From: Rhodothermus bifroesti
GTDB taxonomy: Bacteria; Bacteroidota; Rhodothermia; Rhodothermales; Rhodothermaceae
Direction: 5' to 3'
Assembly: GCF_017908595.1 (NCBI RefSeq)
Contig: NZ_JAGKTL010000001.1
Span: 596,001 to 660,000 of the forward strand
DNA length: 64,000 nucleotides
Made by a program: the position numbers and the translations under genes. The notes beneath the pieces are model-generated. The model was not told the DNA's origin and made no database searches. It saw only the letters and a list, made by a program, of their open reading frames with translations. Positions 25,938 to 34,805 of this stretch are shown piece by piece; position 1 is the first letter of the stretch, and each line of letters opens with the position of its first letter.

Positions 25938-26875
25938 AGGGAAAGCTCCTGGAGCGATGCTCGAAGCACAGCGGCTGAGCGATGAAGGCCCTCTTGTTCC
26001 TCGGGCGCTAGTTCGGGCAAGACGCGACCTTCAATGCCTTCTAGGCCGACAACGCAAGGAATGCTTAGGCAAACGTCGCGTAAGCCGTATTCGCCCTCAA
26101 GTCGCACGCTTACCGGCAGTACGCTTTTCTCATCATCTAATATCGCCTCGACTAGGCGCGCAATTACCACGCCAATGGCCGTGTTGGTGTAGCCTTTGCG
26201 TTCGATGATGGCATAGGCGGCTGTCCGGGCTTCTTCGAAGATGCGCTGCATGTGCTGCGGATCAAACGGCCGGCCAAGCACGGTCCGGTTTAGGATGCGC
26301 TGGCCACCAATGGCCACCTGGCTCCAAATGGGAACCTCTGAATCGCCGTGCTCCCCTAAGATATAGGCATGGACCGAACGGGGATCAACCCCATAGTACT
26401 GCCCCAGCAGAGCCCGAAAACGTGCAGTGTCGAGTAAGGTACCTGTGCCAATGATACGCTCGGCGGGGCGTTGGCTAAGCCGCTGGGCTACATAGGTTAG
26501 GATGTCGACCGGATTGGTGGCGACGATCAGGATGGCTCCGGGCGCGTAGCGATCCAGCTCGCCCATAATCTCTCGGAACACTTCCGTGTTGCGATTAAGC
26601 AGGGCCAGCCGGCTTTCTCCGGGGCGCTGCGCTACGCCAGCGCTGATAATCACAATCTGCGCGTTTTGCAGGTCAGCATACGTGCCCGCGCGCACGGCCA
26701 TGCTGCCCACCAGCGACTGGCCATGCATCAAGTCCATGGCCTCGCCTTCTGCTCGGCGGGTATCTTTGTCGATCAAGATAAGTTCGCTGGCAAGCCCTTT
26801 GATGAACAGGGCGTAGGCTGCAGCCACGCCTACGTGGCCGGTACCTACGAGGCCCACAACGCGGCGCTGTAACAT
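25934..26875 (-). CDS. ldh: L-lactate dehydrogenase
   Basis: 313 residues. NAD-binding GLVGTGHVGVAAAYAL at the N-terminus, NPVDILTYV, and the catalytic His in GEHGDSEVPIWSQ. The specificity loop reads AGVAQRPGESR, with Gln before Arg as in lactate dehydrogenases; malate dehydrogenases carry Arg there. So it should reduce pyruvate to L-lactate with NADH. It has no fructose-1,6-bisphosphate site that I can confirm. It lies after the GDSL gene terminator on the same strand, so it should have its own promoter in 26876-26970. Confidence 0.9.
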   Translation of the reverse strand: MLQRRVVGLVGTGHVGVAAAYALFIKGLASELILIDKDTRRAEGEAMDLMHGQSLVGSMAVRAGTYADLQNAQIVIISAGVAQRPGESRLALLNRNTEVFREIMGELDRYAPGAILIVATNPVDILTYVAQRLSQRPAERIIGTGTLLDTARFRALLGQYYGVDPRSVHAYILGEHGDSEVPIWSQVAIGGQRILNRTVLGRPFDPQHMQRIFEEARTAAYAIIERKGYTNTAIGVVIARLVEAILDDEKSVLPVSVRLEGEYGLRDVCLSIPCVVGLEGIEGRVLPELAPEEQEGLHRSAAVLRASLQELSL

Positions 26876-26971
26876 CGCTGCTCAGATGGATAGGTTGCAA
26901 AGTCTAGCTACAGCTAAAATAAACCCCCTATGTCGAGACGATTGAAACGCTCTGGTTGAAGAAGCGCTAAC

Positions 26972-27000
26972 AAAAAACCCGGTCTCCCGAGGAGACCGGG
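26972..27000 (-). terminator. Rho-independent terminator after the GDSL gene
   Basis: CCCGGTCTCC (26978-26987), a 3-base loop and GGAGACCGGG (26991-27000) form a perfect 10-bp stem; on the minus strand six T residues (26977-26972) follow. It sits 23 bases beyond the GDSL stop codon and insulates the porin/GDSL unit from ldh. Confidence 0.93.
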
Positions 27001-27023
27001 CAGCACATCCGCAAGTTGGCTAC

Positions 27024-28205
27024 TTAGGGTACTTGTAGATTGGTACCGTAGGCCGCATTGATGGCGGCTGCGGCTTCCTGGGCGATCAGTCGGTGCGCAG
27101 CACTGCTGGGGTGTACGCCGTCGAGGCTAAAGTACGGCCCAAAGGGTTCGCTGGAGGTAACGTTGGGGAAGATAGGGACTTGTCCCTGAGCGCGCAGTTC
27201 GCTAAGACGGACATTAGGATCTAGATAAGCCCATCCCAGTCGGCCAGCTTGCTGCTGAATAAAGCTGTTGTACTGTTGCACAGTTTGTATAATCACCGCT
27301 GTTTCTTCGGGTGAAAGCAGGCGCGGATCGTTGACGCAGTCTAGCGTAACGCTTTGTCCGCGGGCTGCTTGGGCGAGCAGGGTCCCAAAACCATAAGAAA
27401 ACGGAACCAAAGCAGTGGCACCGGTGGTAGCGCAGTTTTCTGCTACCTGGAAGGTTGGCGGAAAGGCGCCGGCTTGCTTTGCTTGGGCATAGGCAATTCC
27501 GGGCGAGAAATGCGGGATGACGGTCACGTTAGCCACCCCGATGAGCAGCCCGCCTTGCACGCCCATTGCCTGAAGCTCACTGAGCATTTGCGTGTAGCGT
27601 TGCTGAAAATGATTTACCGGCGTGATCAGGCTGGTAGTGCCGGCAAGCGCTGCTCCGAGCACATCGTTGTTCCCGATCCATACCGAGACAAACGTGGGCC
27701 GGGCTTGAGCAGCTGCCTCCAGCTGCGTGCGTCCACCCAAAAGCAGCAGCGTGAGTGTGTTGGCTGAAGTGCCTTCTCCAAGATTGGTCAGCACGTCAAG
27801 TACCTTAGCGCCGGGGACAGCTACGTTGTTGAGGATGCGGGGTGGAGGCGTTTGGCGGTAAGCACAAAAGTCACTCGGCAGCCCACCCAAGCGTTGGCCT
27901 GTGAGTACGTTGGTTAAGGGAGGAGGGCAACCAGGGTCGCGCAGGAGGGGAAGGTTAAATGGTGTGCCCATCGCTTGAGCCAGCAGTACAGGATAGGCTT
28001 GCTGCTGGAGTGTGGCGTTGATGCCGCCGGATTGATATCCAGCGGTAATGCTATTGCCAATGGCTACGTACCGGGCAAAGAGAGCGCCCCCAGTAGGCTC
28101 AGGGGGGAGCAAGGCTTCGTCACGGCATCCCAGTGTGAAAAGCAGCACGCCGAGCGTGCTCCATTGCAATGCCCGTACCCAAAAGGTTACAAAAGGGTGC
28201 ATCAT
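27024..28205 (-). CDS. SGNH/GDSL-type hydrolase lipoprotein
   Basis: 393 residues. The leader ends in the lipobox TLGC (about Cys27), so the protein is lipidated. SGNH blocks: AIGNSITAG with the nucleophile Ser (block I), PGAKVLD, WIGNND (block III) and DGVHPSSAAH with the Asp/His pair (block V). Predicted esterase or lipase at the outer membrane. It follows the FadL-like porin gene by 21 bases on the same strand, a pairing that suits lipid release outside and fatty acid uptake by the porin. Terminator follows at 26972-27000. Confidence 0.85.
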   Translation of the reverse strand: MMHPFVTFWVRALQWSTLGVLLFTLGCRDEALLPPEPTGGALFARYVAIGNSITAGYQSGGINATLQQQAYPVLLAQAMGTPFNLPLLRDPGCPPPLTNVLTGQRLGGLPSDFCAYRQTPPPRILNNVAVPGAKVLDVLTNLGEGTSANTLTLLLLGGRTQLEAAAQARPTFVSVWIGNNDVLGAALAGTTSLITPVNHFQQRYTQMLSELQAMGVQGGLLIGVANVTVIPHFSPGIAYAQAKQAGAFPPTFQVAENCATTGATALVPFSYGFGTLLAQAARGQSVTLDCVNDPRLLSPEETAVIIQTVQQYNSFIQQQAGRLGWAYLDPNVRLSELRAQGQVPIFPNVTSSEPFGPYFSLDGVHPSSAAHRLIAQEAAAAINAAYGTNLQVP

Positions 28206-28226
28206 GGCAGTGTTTATGGCTAAACG

Positions 28227-29636
28227 TTACAGGGCAACACTTACAGAAATCGAAGCCACGTGGCCAGAGAGCCGGTACAGACCGCTGTTGAGCGCTGTAG
28301 AAGGTTCCATCCCTGGAGCCGGGTCGACCACGCGGCCGCGCCGATCATCCTGCCGCACGTACTGGTAGGCTATGTCAAGCATCACGCCTGACCCCAGCTT
28401 CCAGCCCATACCCAGCGTAAGGTGATTGCGGTTGGACTCGGGAAGCAGCGGGGTGACCGTTTTCGAAGGGGCTGCGTGTTGACTGTAGCTGTATCCCATA
28501 CGCACTTCCATCACGTCGCTGGTCTGAAGGGCTAAACCCACGCGCACCGTGCTGGTATTGCGGTAATCCTGGATGCGAACGATCGGTGTACCGTTTTGCG
28601 GACGAATCTCTAGCCGATCAAAACGTGACCACTCGGTCCATTGGTAATCAAGCAGCAAGGTTACGCCAGGCCAAACTTCCCAACCCAAACCCGCAGCCAG
28701 CTGGGCAGGGAGTGTAAGTTCGGTTTTGGCCTCGCGATCGGCTAGGGGTCCGTTAGGCGCAAAAATGCCCAAGCTTGCCAGAATGACGTCGAGGGGTGTA
28801 CCAGCAGGAATTTGCTGCCCCCCCAGGCTTACGGCAGCCGGAATAACCAGGCCCGTCGACAGTGGACTAAAGCGAATGTGTCCTGTGTAGCTTAGCTTAA
28901 CCGGCGTTAGGTAGCGCAACCCAAAATGCAGCTGATCTGTCACGCGCAGACGCATGCCCAAATGCGCTCCTAAGCCATAAGCCTCTTGGCTTTCCAGCTT
29001 GGCATTGGCAAAGGCTGTTCCCGCAGGAATGCCCAATGCCCCAAAAGGAACATTAGGAAGCGCTTGCTGCTGCGCCAAGTCCAATTGGTGCCAAAGACTT
29101 ACTGTACTGATGGTCAGAAGGGGACCAACGCCAAGCTGCAAACGATTGCCCCAGGCATAGGCCAGGGTAGGTTGAACGTAGACGGCTTGCAGCCGGGTGC
29201 GATAGCCCACAAAACTCCCTTCGAATTGACGAGGCCAGCGGGTCTCTAGACCGTAAGGCCCATAAATGCCCAGGCCTACAGCCCATGAGGTGTTTACCCG
29301 TGCTCCAGCAAAGAGATGCGGAAGCAGCATCGGACGGGTTTCCATATGGGTTTCCCGCTGGGTGTAGTCGTCGGTAAACCCCCCTCGGATAAAATGCAAC
29401 GTGGCCCCAGAAGTCACCACCAACTGAGAAATTTCAGCTATTCCTGCTGGATTGGTCGCCAAAGCTGAGCCGTCGCTGCAAGGCAACGCGACCCCTGTTC
29501 CCCCACGACCTAAGGTGCAGGTGCCTGCAGGGTTGAGATTGAAACCTTGGCCCCAGGCTGGCACGCTAAGCAGGACTCCAAGCCATACGGTTAGGAAGCG
29601 CTTCCTGGCGCTAAACGATGCATACCCTAGGCGCAT
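28227..29636 (-). CDS. OmpP1/FadL/TodX-family outer-membrane transporter
   Basis: 469 residues with a signal peptide (LTVWLGVLLSVPAWGQ). The mature N-terminus GFNLNPAGTCTLGRGGTGVALPCSDGSALATNPAGIA is the FadL hatch region with its NPAG motif; the rest is amphipathic beta-strands, and the last strand ends SGHVASISVSVAL. Members carry long-chain fatty acids or other hydrophobic compounds across the outer membrane. First gene of the unit with the GDSL lipoprotein. A candidate promoter lies at 29681-29709. Confidence 0.88.
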   Translation of the reverse strand: MRLGYASFSARKRFLTVWLGVLLSVPAWGQGFNLNPAGTCTLGRGGTGVALPCSDGSALATNPAGIAEISQLVVTSGATLHFIRGGFTDDYTQRETHMETRPMLLPHLFAGARVNTSWAVGLGIYGPYGLETRWPRQFEGSFVGYRTRLQAVYVQPTLAYAWGNRLQLGVGPLLTISTVSLWHQLDLAQQQALPNVPFGALGIPAGTAFANAKLESQEAYGLGAHLGMRLRVTDQLHFGLRYLTPVKLSYTGHIRFSPLSTGLVIPAAVSLGGQQIPAGTPLDVILASLGIFAPNGPLADREAKTELTLPAQLAAGLGWEVWPGVTLLLDYQWTEWSRFDRLEIRPQNGTPIVRIQDYRNTSTVRVGLALQTSDVMEVRMGYSYSQHAAPSKTVTPLLPESNRNHLTLGMGWKLGSGVMLDIAYQYVRQDDRRGRVVDPAPGMEPSTALNSGLYRLSGHVASISVSVAL

Positions 29637-29680
29637 AGTGCATGACGGGAGAAAGTGAACGATTGTTTATTGTCTGCCTA

Positions 29681-29709
29681 ACAATAATAATTTCCCGCAA
29701 AGAATTCAA
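29681..29709 (-). promoter_or_regulatory. Candidate promoter of the FadL-like porin gene
   Basis: On the minus strand TTGAAT (29709-29704) and TATTGT (29686-29681) are spaced by 17 bases, four of six matches to each sigma-A hexamer. It would give a leader of about 38 bases. Located in the 182-base divergent gap shared with the ATP-grasp gene. Confidence 0.45.
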
Positions 29710-29818
29710 AGCCTATGAGCCGAACAGTGTAATTGCTGAGGCTTTTGGTTGGGAGCCAAAGGTTGGCTGTGCTCGTTGGAAGCGTCTTTGAGCAAAAGTG
29801 GGTGTTGGCTTGCAGGCT

Positions 29819-30811
29819 ATGCGTATTGGGTTGGTATACGATCTTTTTGAGGACTATCCTTGGGAGGCAGGCGATCCGGCGGATGCCGATGCCGAAAATG
29901 AACCACCGGAGACGATAGATGTGCTGGTGGCGGCCATTCGAAGGTTGGGTCATACGCCCGTGCGCATCGGGACTGCTTATGACCTGTTGGTCGAATTGCC
30001 CGACTTGCGTATCGATTGTGGTTTGAGCATTGCCGAAGGCACGCGCGGTCGTATGCGTGAGGCTTATGCAGCCACACTTTTTGAACTGGCCGGCATCCCT
30101 TACCTTGGGTCTGACCCCCTCACGCTCTCACTGAGTCTCGACAAAGCGTGGACCAAAGATCTGGTGGCTGCAGCCGGTGTTCCCACACCACCGTATCGGG
30201 TCTACACCGGTCCTGAAGCCATCAACCCCGAGGATCTGCCAGGTCCGTTCCCGCTTTTTGTGAAGCCGCGATATGAAGGCTCTTCGAAAGGCATTGTGGC
30301 CTCCAGCAAGGTCTACACGCTCGAGGCTCTTCAGGCACAGGTTGCGCGGGTGACCGCTGCCTATCGCCAGGAAGTAATTGTCGAGCCTTTCATCGAAGGC
30401 GGCGAATTTACAGTAGCGGTGATCGGCAATGCACCCCCTGAGCCGCTTCCTGTTTTACAACGGGCTGTCGATGCAGCAACTGGGATTGGCCTGCATGCGC
30501 TAGAGCACCGGGGGATCAGGCCGGTTGCGCCTCTTCAACCGGCGCCTTATGTGCCGCTGACGGATGAACTAGAGACCCAGCTGCAGGCGCTTGCGGTGCG
30601 CGTTTACGAAAAGCTGCAATGTCGTGATTTTGCCCGACTGGATTTTCGCGTGGATCGGGAGGGGCAGCCCTGGTTCTTGGAAATCAATCCGCTTCCCACG
30701 TTTGCCCCTGATGGAACGTTTGCCATTATAGCGGAATTGATGCATCGTCCGTACGTAGACTTTCTGGCCGAAGTGCTGCAGCGTGGATTGCGGCGCTTAA
30801 AGCTTGCCTGA
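29819..30811 (+). CDS. ATP-grasp ligase, D-alanine-D-alanine ligase-like
   Basis: 330 residues from the ATG at 29819 (MRIGLVYDLF). ATP-grasp fold: DKAWTKDLVAAAGVPTPPY, LFVKPRYEGSSKGI (ATP lysine), VEPFIEGGEFTVAVIG and the metal-binding LEINPLPTF. The substrate region reads GLSIAEGTRGRMREAY with GIPYLGSDPLTLSLSLDK, which is the pattern of a Ddl-like subfamily distinct from true Ddl enzymes (those have FNxLHG-type loops). It probably joins an amino acid or dipeptide to another amine, but the substrates are unknown. The lysine 2,3-aminomutase gene starts 10 bases later, so a lysine or beta-lysine link is plausible. Confidence 0.72.
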   Translation: MRIGLVYDLFEDYPWEAGDPADADAENEPPETIDVLVAAIRRLGHTPVRIGTAYDLLVELPDLRIDCGLSIAEGTRGRMREAYAATLFELAGIPYLGSDPLTLSLSLDKAWTKDLVAAAGVPTPPYRVYTGPEAINPEDLPGPFPLFVKPRYEGSSKGIVASSKVYTLEALQAQVARVTAAYRQEVIVEPFIEGGEFTVAVIGNAPPEPLPVLQRAVDAATGIGLHALEHRGIRPVAPLQPAPYVPLTDELETQLQALAVRVYEKLQCRDFARLDFRVDREGQPWFLEINPLPTFAPDGTFAIIAELMHRPYVDFLAEVLQRGLRRLKLA

Positions 30812-30818
30812 GGGGAGG
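30811..30818 (+). promoter_or_regulatory. Shine-Dalgarno that fixes the kamA start
   Basis: AGGGGAGG ends 3 bases before the ATG at 30822. It overlaps the last codon and stop of the ATP-grasp gene, so the two genes are likely co-translated. This is one of the few strong ribosome sites in the window. Confidence 0.8.
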
Positions 30819-30821
30819 ACA

Positions 30822-32003
30822 ATGCGCCACGACCAACAACGGCCTCTGGATCATTCCCATCCACAATGGCGGGACTGGCGCTGGCAAATGCGCCACCGTA
30901 TCCATTCGGTAGACACACTGGCCCAGTGGATCCAGCTCACCGATGCCGAACGTCAGGCGATCGAGGCAACGCAAGGTATCTTTCGGTGGAACATTACGCC
31001 CTACTACGCCAGCCTTATGGATCCAGAGGACCCCAACTGTCCCATTCGGCGACAAGTCGTGCCGCGCCTGGAGGAACTGGCGCCAGACCTCATCGATAGC
31101 CTGGATCCCCTGGAAGAAGTGGCACATTCGCCCGTTAAAAACCTAATCCACAACTATCGGGATCGGGTGGCTTTTTGCGTAACCAGCGAGTGCGCAATCT
31201 ACTGCCGCTACTGCTTACGCAAGCGCATGGTTGGCGATGCGGCCTTTATGATGCGCAAAGCGGAACTGGAAGCTGCGATCAGTTACATTGCTGCCCATCC
31301 CGAAATCCGGGACGTGCTGCTAACGGGCGGCGATCCGCTAACGCTAAGCGAAGCGCACCTGGCCTGGATTCTTGAGCGGCTGCGGGCCATTCCGCATGTC
31401 GAGATTATCCGTATCGGTACGCGTATGCCGGTTAAGTTGCCCTATCGCATTACGCCCGAACTTTGCGCTTTGCTAGAGCGCTTCCATCCCCTATGGATTA
31501 ACACGCATTTTAATCACCCAAAGGAACTGACCCCTGATGCAGCAGAAGCCGTGGATCGGTTGCTTCGGGCCGGGATCCCCGTAGGTAATCAAACGGTGCT
31601 GCTACGCGGCATTAACGACGACATCGATACGATGAAAGCACTCTGCGAAGGGCTTGTCCGAATACGGGTGCGGCCCTACTATCTGTATCAGGCGCAACTG
31701 ATTGGGGGAACAGCGCACTTCCGCACGCCCATTGAAACAGGCATGGCCCTGATGCGCGCATTGCAAGGGAATACAACCGGATTTGCGATTCCCAAATATG
31801 TGCTCGATACCCCTTATGGCAAGGTGCCTTTGGACGGAACCTATGTCAAGGGACGTTCAGGGGACTACGTCATCGTCGAAACACCACGGGGCGTGTTGTG
31901 GGCTGAACCTAATCCCATCCCCCCTGGAGAAACCCTATCTTTTCGGTTGCCTGAAATCCCATGGCCTGAAGGTGTAGCTACGTTACCGCTGGCAACAAGT
32001 TGA
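30822..32003 (+). CDS. kamA: Lysine 2,3-aminomutase (radical SAM)
   Basis: 393 residues. Radical-SAM motif CAIYCRYC (about Cys124, Cys128, Cys131); LLTGGDPL and INTHFNHPKE follow the family. Both acids that hold the substrate epsilon-amine in the clostridial enzyme have counterparts, in LLRGINDD and in VLDTPYGKVPL, the latter also holding the PLP lysine. This favours free lysine as substrate (L-lysine to beta-lysine) over the EF-P-specific EpmB, which is shorter. A strong AGGGGAGG at 30811-30818 selects the ATG at 30822 over the TTG at 30804. Downstream of the ATP-grasp gene; no AblB-type acetyltransferase is adjacent. Confidence 0.85.
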   Translation: MRHDQQRPLDHSHPQWRDWRWQMRHRIHSVDTLAQWIQLTDAERQAIEATQGIFRWNITPYYASLMDPEDPNCPIRRQVVPRLEELAPDLIDSLDPLEEVAHSPVKNLIHNYRDRVAFCVTSECAIYCRYCLRKRMVGDAAFMMRKAELEAAISYIAAHPEIRDVLLTGGDPLTLSEAHLAWILERLRAIPHVEIIRIGTRMPVKLPYRITPELCALLERFHPLWINTHFNHPKELTPDAAEAVDRLLRAGIPVGNQTVLLRGINDDIDTMKALCEGLVRIRVRPYYLYQAQLIGGTAHFRTPIETGMALMRALQGNTTGFAIPKYVLDTPYGKVPLDGTYVKGRSGDYVIVETPRGVLWAEPNPIPPGETLSFRLPEIPWPEGVATLPLATS

Positions 32004-32028
32004 CTTTGCCCGATGGCCGGAATAGATT
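32000..32028 (+). promoter_or_regulatory. Promoter of the degenerate-GGDEF gene and ktr unit
   Basis: TTGACT (32000-32005), 17 bases, TAGATT (32023-32028). The -35 overlaps the kamA stop codon. The expected start is near 32035, within the dyad TACATTTGTA (32031-32040). It can drive 32060-33331 and, by close spacing, ktrB and ktrA. Confidence 0.55.
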
Positions 32029-32059
32029 GCTACATTTGTAGTGCTCGGTATCACGTTGT

Positions 32060-33331
32060 ATGTCTTCAGCGGGTGGACGTGTTTCCATGATGCAAACGAT
32101 GCTCTGGCTGCTTTCTATGGTGAAAATACTCTTAGGCTTTGTGTTAGAAAAGCCTTGGCTGTATGCAGCTGGAGCTGTTTTGCTGCTTATTTTGCTGGCG
32201 CTTGCGCTAAGCAGCTGGTTGCGACGACATCGAAAAAAAGCGCCTGTGTTTGTGCCCCCTCCTCCTCCGCCGCCAACTTCGCCTGAAGAGGAGCTGAGAA
32301 GCTTGGGTATTTTGGAGATTCGTCCTCGGCCCCGCACTGCCGTAAATGCCCCTCGCGAGACGGAGTCCCCACCATCGCCACCTTCCCCAAAACCAGCGTC
32401 TGCTCCGCTTGAAGCGCCACCGGTACCGTTGACGGGCGTTGTTGAGCGTGATCCCGTGCTTACCCCATTGCTAGAGTCCTTGCGCGCTGCACTGGAAGCA
32501 CAAACAGTGGCTTTGCTGGTTCAGGAGGACGTAGCCTTAGAATACCGAATTTTAGCCATAAGCTCAACCGTTTCTTCAGTAAGGCAGGCGGGGACTTTCC
32601 GTAGCTCGGTGCCCTTGTTGGTACCAACCATGGTTGAGCGCTCGGTTACGGTGCGCGAGATGACCCCTGAGCTTTACAAAGCGTTGGGCTATTATGGTGA
32701 AACACCTCCCAAAGTGGCCGAGCTGGCTTTGGCGCCGGTCCCCTATAGCCGCGAAGGGGCTTTGTATTTCCTGGTAGCTGATGCAGATGCGTCCGGACGT
32801 TTTGATCAACTCTTGGCGCATACCTTGCTTGTGGAATTTGGGCAGCTTTTGGTTGCCTTGTTGGAAGGCCGGCGAGCGGGGGTGTCAGAGGCACTTGCTG
32901 CACAGCGGCCGCGCCGTGAAATCATTGCTGAAGAGATGGAATGGGCACGGCGCGAGGGCAAACCACTAGCTCTAGCCCTGGTTCACCTAAACCGAGCCGA
33001 CGCCGTAGCCGCTGAAGGTCCCGCCGTATTGGCTGCCGCTGAAAAGGCACTCAAAGCAGCATTGTACGAGAGTGCCCCAGATCAACGGATTGAGCGTTTT
33101 GGAGAGCTGATCTATGGGGTGTTTTACCGAGCACCTGTACCTGAAGTTGAAGCTTGGGCTGCACGGTTGCAATCCAAACTAGCTCAGTCCGGCGGATGGC
33201 TCGAAGGCGGCGTGAGCATTGGGGTAGCGGTTTTGCAAGACCGTCACCAGACGCCTGATCAGTTTCGGGCAGATGCCACCGAGGCGCTTCGTGAAGCTTA
33301 TGAGAGCGGGAGCTGTACGATTTTGGAATAA
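32060..33331 (+). CDS. Membrane-anchored GAF-like / degenerate GGDEF protein
   Basis: 423 residues. One membrane helix (about 32-52), a basic stretch RRHRKK, a proline-rich linker (PVFVPPPPPPP, later PPSPPSPKP), then a GAF-like region (about 130-280) and a C-terminal domain built like GGDEF: EEMEWARREGKPLALALVHLNRAD, RFGELIYGVF, and GGVSIGVAVLQDRHQTPDQFRADATEAL. The catalytic GG(D/E)EF is replaced by RFGELIYG, so no diguanylate cyclase activity is expected; it may bind a nucleotide or a partner. An alternative ATG is at 32087. The ktrB start is 26 bases downstream. My assignment of the two domains is from pattern only. Confidence 0.6.
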   Translation: MSSAGGRVSMMQTMLWLLSMVKILLGFVLEKPWLYAAGAVLLLILLALALSSWLRRHRKKAPVFVPPPPPPPTSPEEELRSLGILEIRPRPRTAVNAPRETESPPSPPSPKPASAPLEAPPVPLTGVVERDPVLTPLLESLRAALEAQTVALLVQEDVALEYRILAISSTVSSVRQAGTFRSSVPLLVPTMVERSVTVREMTPELYKALGYYGETPPKVAELALAPVPYSREGALYFLVADADASGRFDQLLAHTLLVEFGQLLVALLEGRRAGVSEALAAQRPRREIIAEEMEWARREGKPLALALVHLNRADAVAAEGPAVLAAAEKALKAALYESAPDQRIERFGELIYGVFYRAPVPEVEAWAARLQSKLAQSGGWLEGGVSIGVAVLQDRHQTPDQFRADATEALREAYESGSCTILE

Positions 33332-33357
33332 ACAGCAGATCGCGATCGTGCTAATCT

Positions 33358-34800
33358 ATGTCTCGTCTAAAGCAGCTCGTTCGACTTTGGGGACGTGCCC
33401 AAGAAGGCGATCGATGGCTAGCCGACCCCAGACCTAAAGAGAGTTTTTGGCGTCGCCTTTCTCCACCTCAACTGTTTGTGGGGTCGTTTCTGCTGCTCAT
33501 TTTGCTTGGGACGATAGGGCTTAAGACGTTACCCGGGCTTTACACCGGTACGCCACTATCTTGGCTGGATGCCTTGTTTACAGCTACCAGTGCGGTTTGT
33601 GTAACAGGCCTTACTGTTGTCGATACCGCCACCTACTTTACCCCGTGGGGACAAGCCTTTATTCTCCTCCTGATTCAACTAGGCGGGCTGGGCATTATTA
33701 CGTTCACTACGGTGCTCATCGTGGCGCTGGGACGGCGGCTTTCCCTACGGCAGCAAGCATTGGCCGTTAGTGTAGCCGAAGCAGCTCCGCATGTCGATTA
33801 CCGCCAGCTGGCCCGCGATGTGGTACGCTTTACGTTTTTGATCGAAGCCATTGGGGCATTGTTACTGTACCTAGGTTTTGGGCTCAAGCTGGGTTGGGAG
33901 GCCGCCCTATGGCCTGCCGTGTTTCATGCCATCAGTGCATTTTGCAATGCCGGCTTTTCAGTGTTCTCCGATTCCCTCACGGGGTTTCGTACCGATCCGC
34001 TCGTCCTTGTGCCGGTGATGCTACTCATTGTAGCTGGAGGCCTTGGCTTTCTAACCCTGGAGGAATTGTATCTGTGGCGCAAATCTATCCGAGTGCGTCG
34101 GCGCTTTCGGCTTTCTTTGCACTCTCGCTTGGTTTTGGTCACAACTGCTGCACTGCTCGCTATTGGGAGCGTTTTTTTTGTGGTCTTTGAATGGCATGTA
34201 ACCTTGAGAGCCCTCCCTTTGGAGGCTAAGTTGCTTAACAGCCTTTTTATGAGTGTTACGGCGCGCACCGCTGGCTTCAATACCATAGACTACGGTCAAG
34301 CAACTGAACAGACCAACGTTTTAACCATTTTACTGATGTTTGTGGGCGGCTCTCCAGGCTCTACGGCAGGTGGTGTAAAGACGACCACGCTAGCCTTGCT
34401 GGTTTTGCTGGCCTTGTCGCGTTTGCGGGGACAAGAGATCCCAAGCTGTTGGAGCCGTTCGGTGCCGCATGAAGTGGTGCAGCGGGCTGTAGGGCTGTTT
34501 GTAGTGGCTGTGGCTGTGCTGATGCTGGCGAGCTTTGCCCTTACTGCCAGCGAGATCGAGCATGGCGTATCGGCGCCCGGCGGATTCCTAAAATATCTTT
34601 TTGAGGCCTACAGTGCTTTTGGAACCGTAGGCCTTTCGATGGGCGTCACGCCGTCGCTGACGCCTACAGGACGTTGGATTATTATCCTGTTGATGTTCAT
34701 TGGTCGTGTAGGTCCACTAACGTTTGCCGCTGCGCTGGTCGTTCGGCGCCGGCGCACGCCTCAGTTTCGTTATGCTTACGAAGACGTGGTGGTTGGATAA
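33358..34800 (+). CDS. ktrB: Ktr/Trk-type potassium uptake subunit
   Basis: 480 residues, the integral-membrane ion-translocating subunit. The four pore-loop repeats are visible: TSAVCVTGLTVVDT, AISAFCNAGFSVF, TARTAGFNTIDY and YSAFGTVGLSMG, each with the filter glycine. Helix pairs flank each one. The short N-terminus and length suit KtrB rather than the longer TrkH, though the distinction is soft. It moves K+ (coupled to Na+ in many KtrB) under control of the cytoplasmic KtrA ring encoded 5 bases downstream. Confidence 0.92.
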   Translation: MSRLKQLVRLWGRAQEGDRWLADPRPKESFWRRLSPPQLFVGSFLLLILLGTIGLKTLPGLYTGTPLSWLDALFTATSAVCVTGLTVVDTATYFTPWGQAFILLLIQLGGLGIITFTTVLIVALGRRLSLRQQALAVSVAEAAPHVDYRQLARDVVRFTFLIEAIGALLLYLGFGLKLGWEAALWPAVFHAISAFCNAGFSVFSDSLTGFRTDPLVLVPVMLLIVAGGLGFLTLEELYLWRKSIRVRRRFRLSLHSRLVLVTTAALLAIGSVFFVVFEWHVTLRALPLEAKLLNSLFMSVTARTAGFNTIDYGQATEQTNVLTILLMFVGGSPGSTAGGVKTTTLALLVLLALSRLRGQEIPSCWSRSVPHEVVQRAVGLFVVAVAVLMLASFALTASEIEHGVSAPGGFLKYLFEAYSAFGTVGLSMGVTPSLTPTGRWIIILLMFIGRVGPLTFAAALVVRRRRTPQFRYAYEDVVVG

Positions 34801-34805
34801 ATGCC

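Noticed and set aside
34674..34805. Earlier start for ktrA inside ktrB
   Set aside because: The extra 44 residues are not RCK-like; the ATG at 34806 gives the exact family N-terminus.
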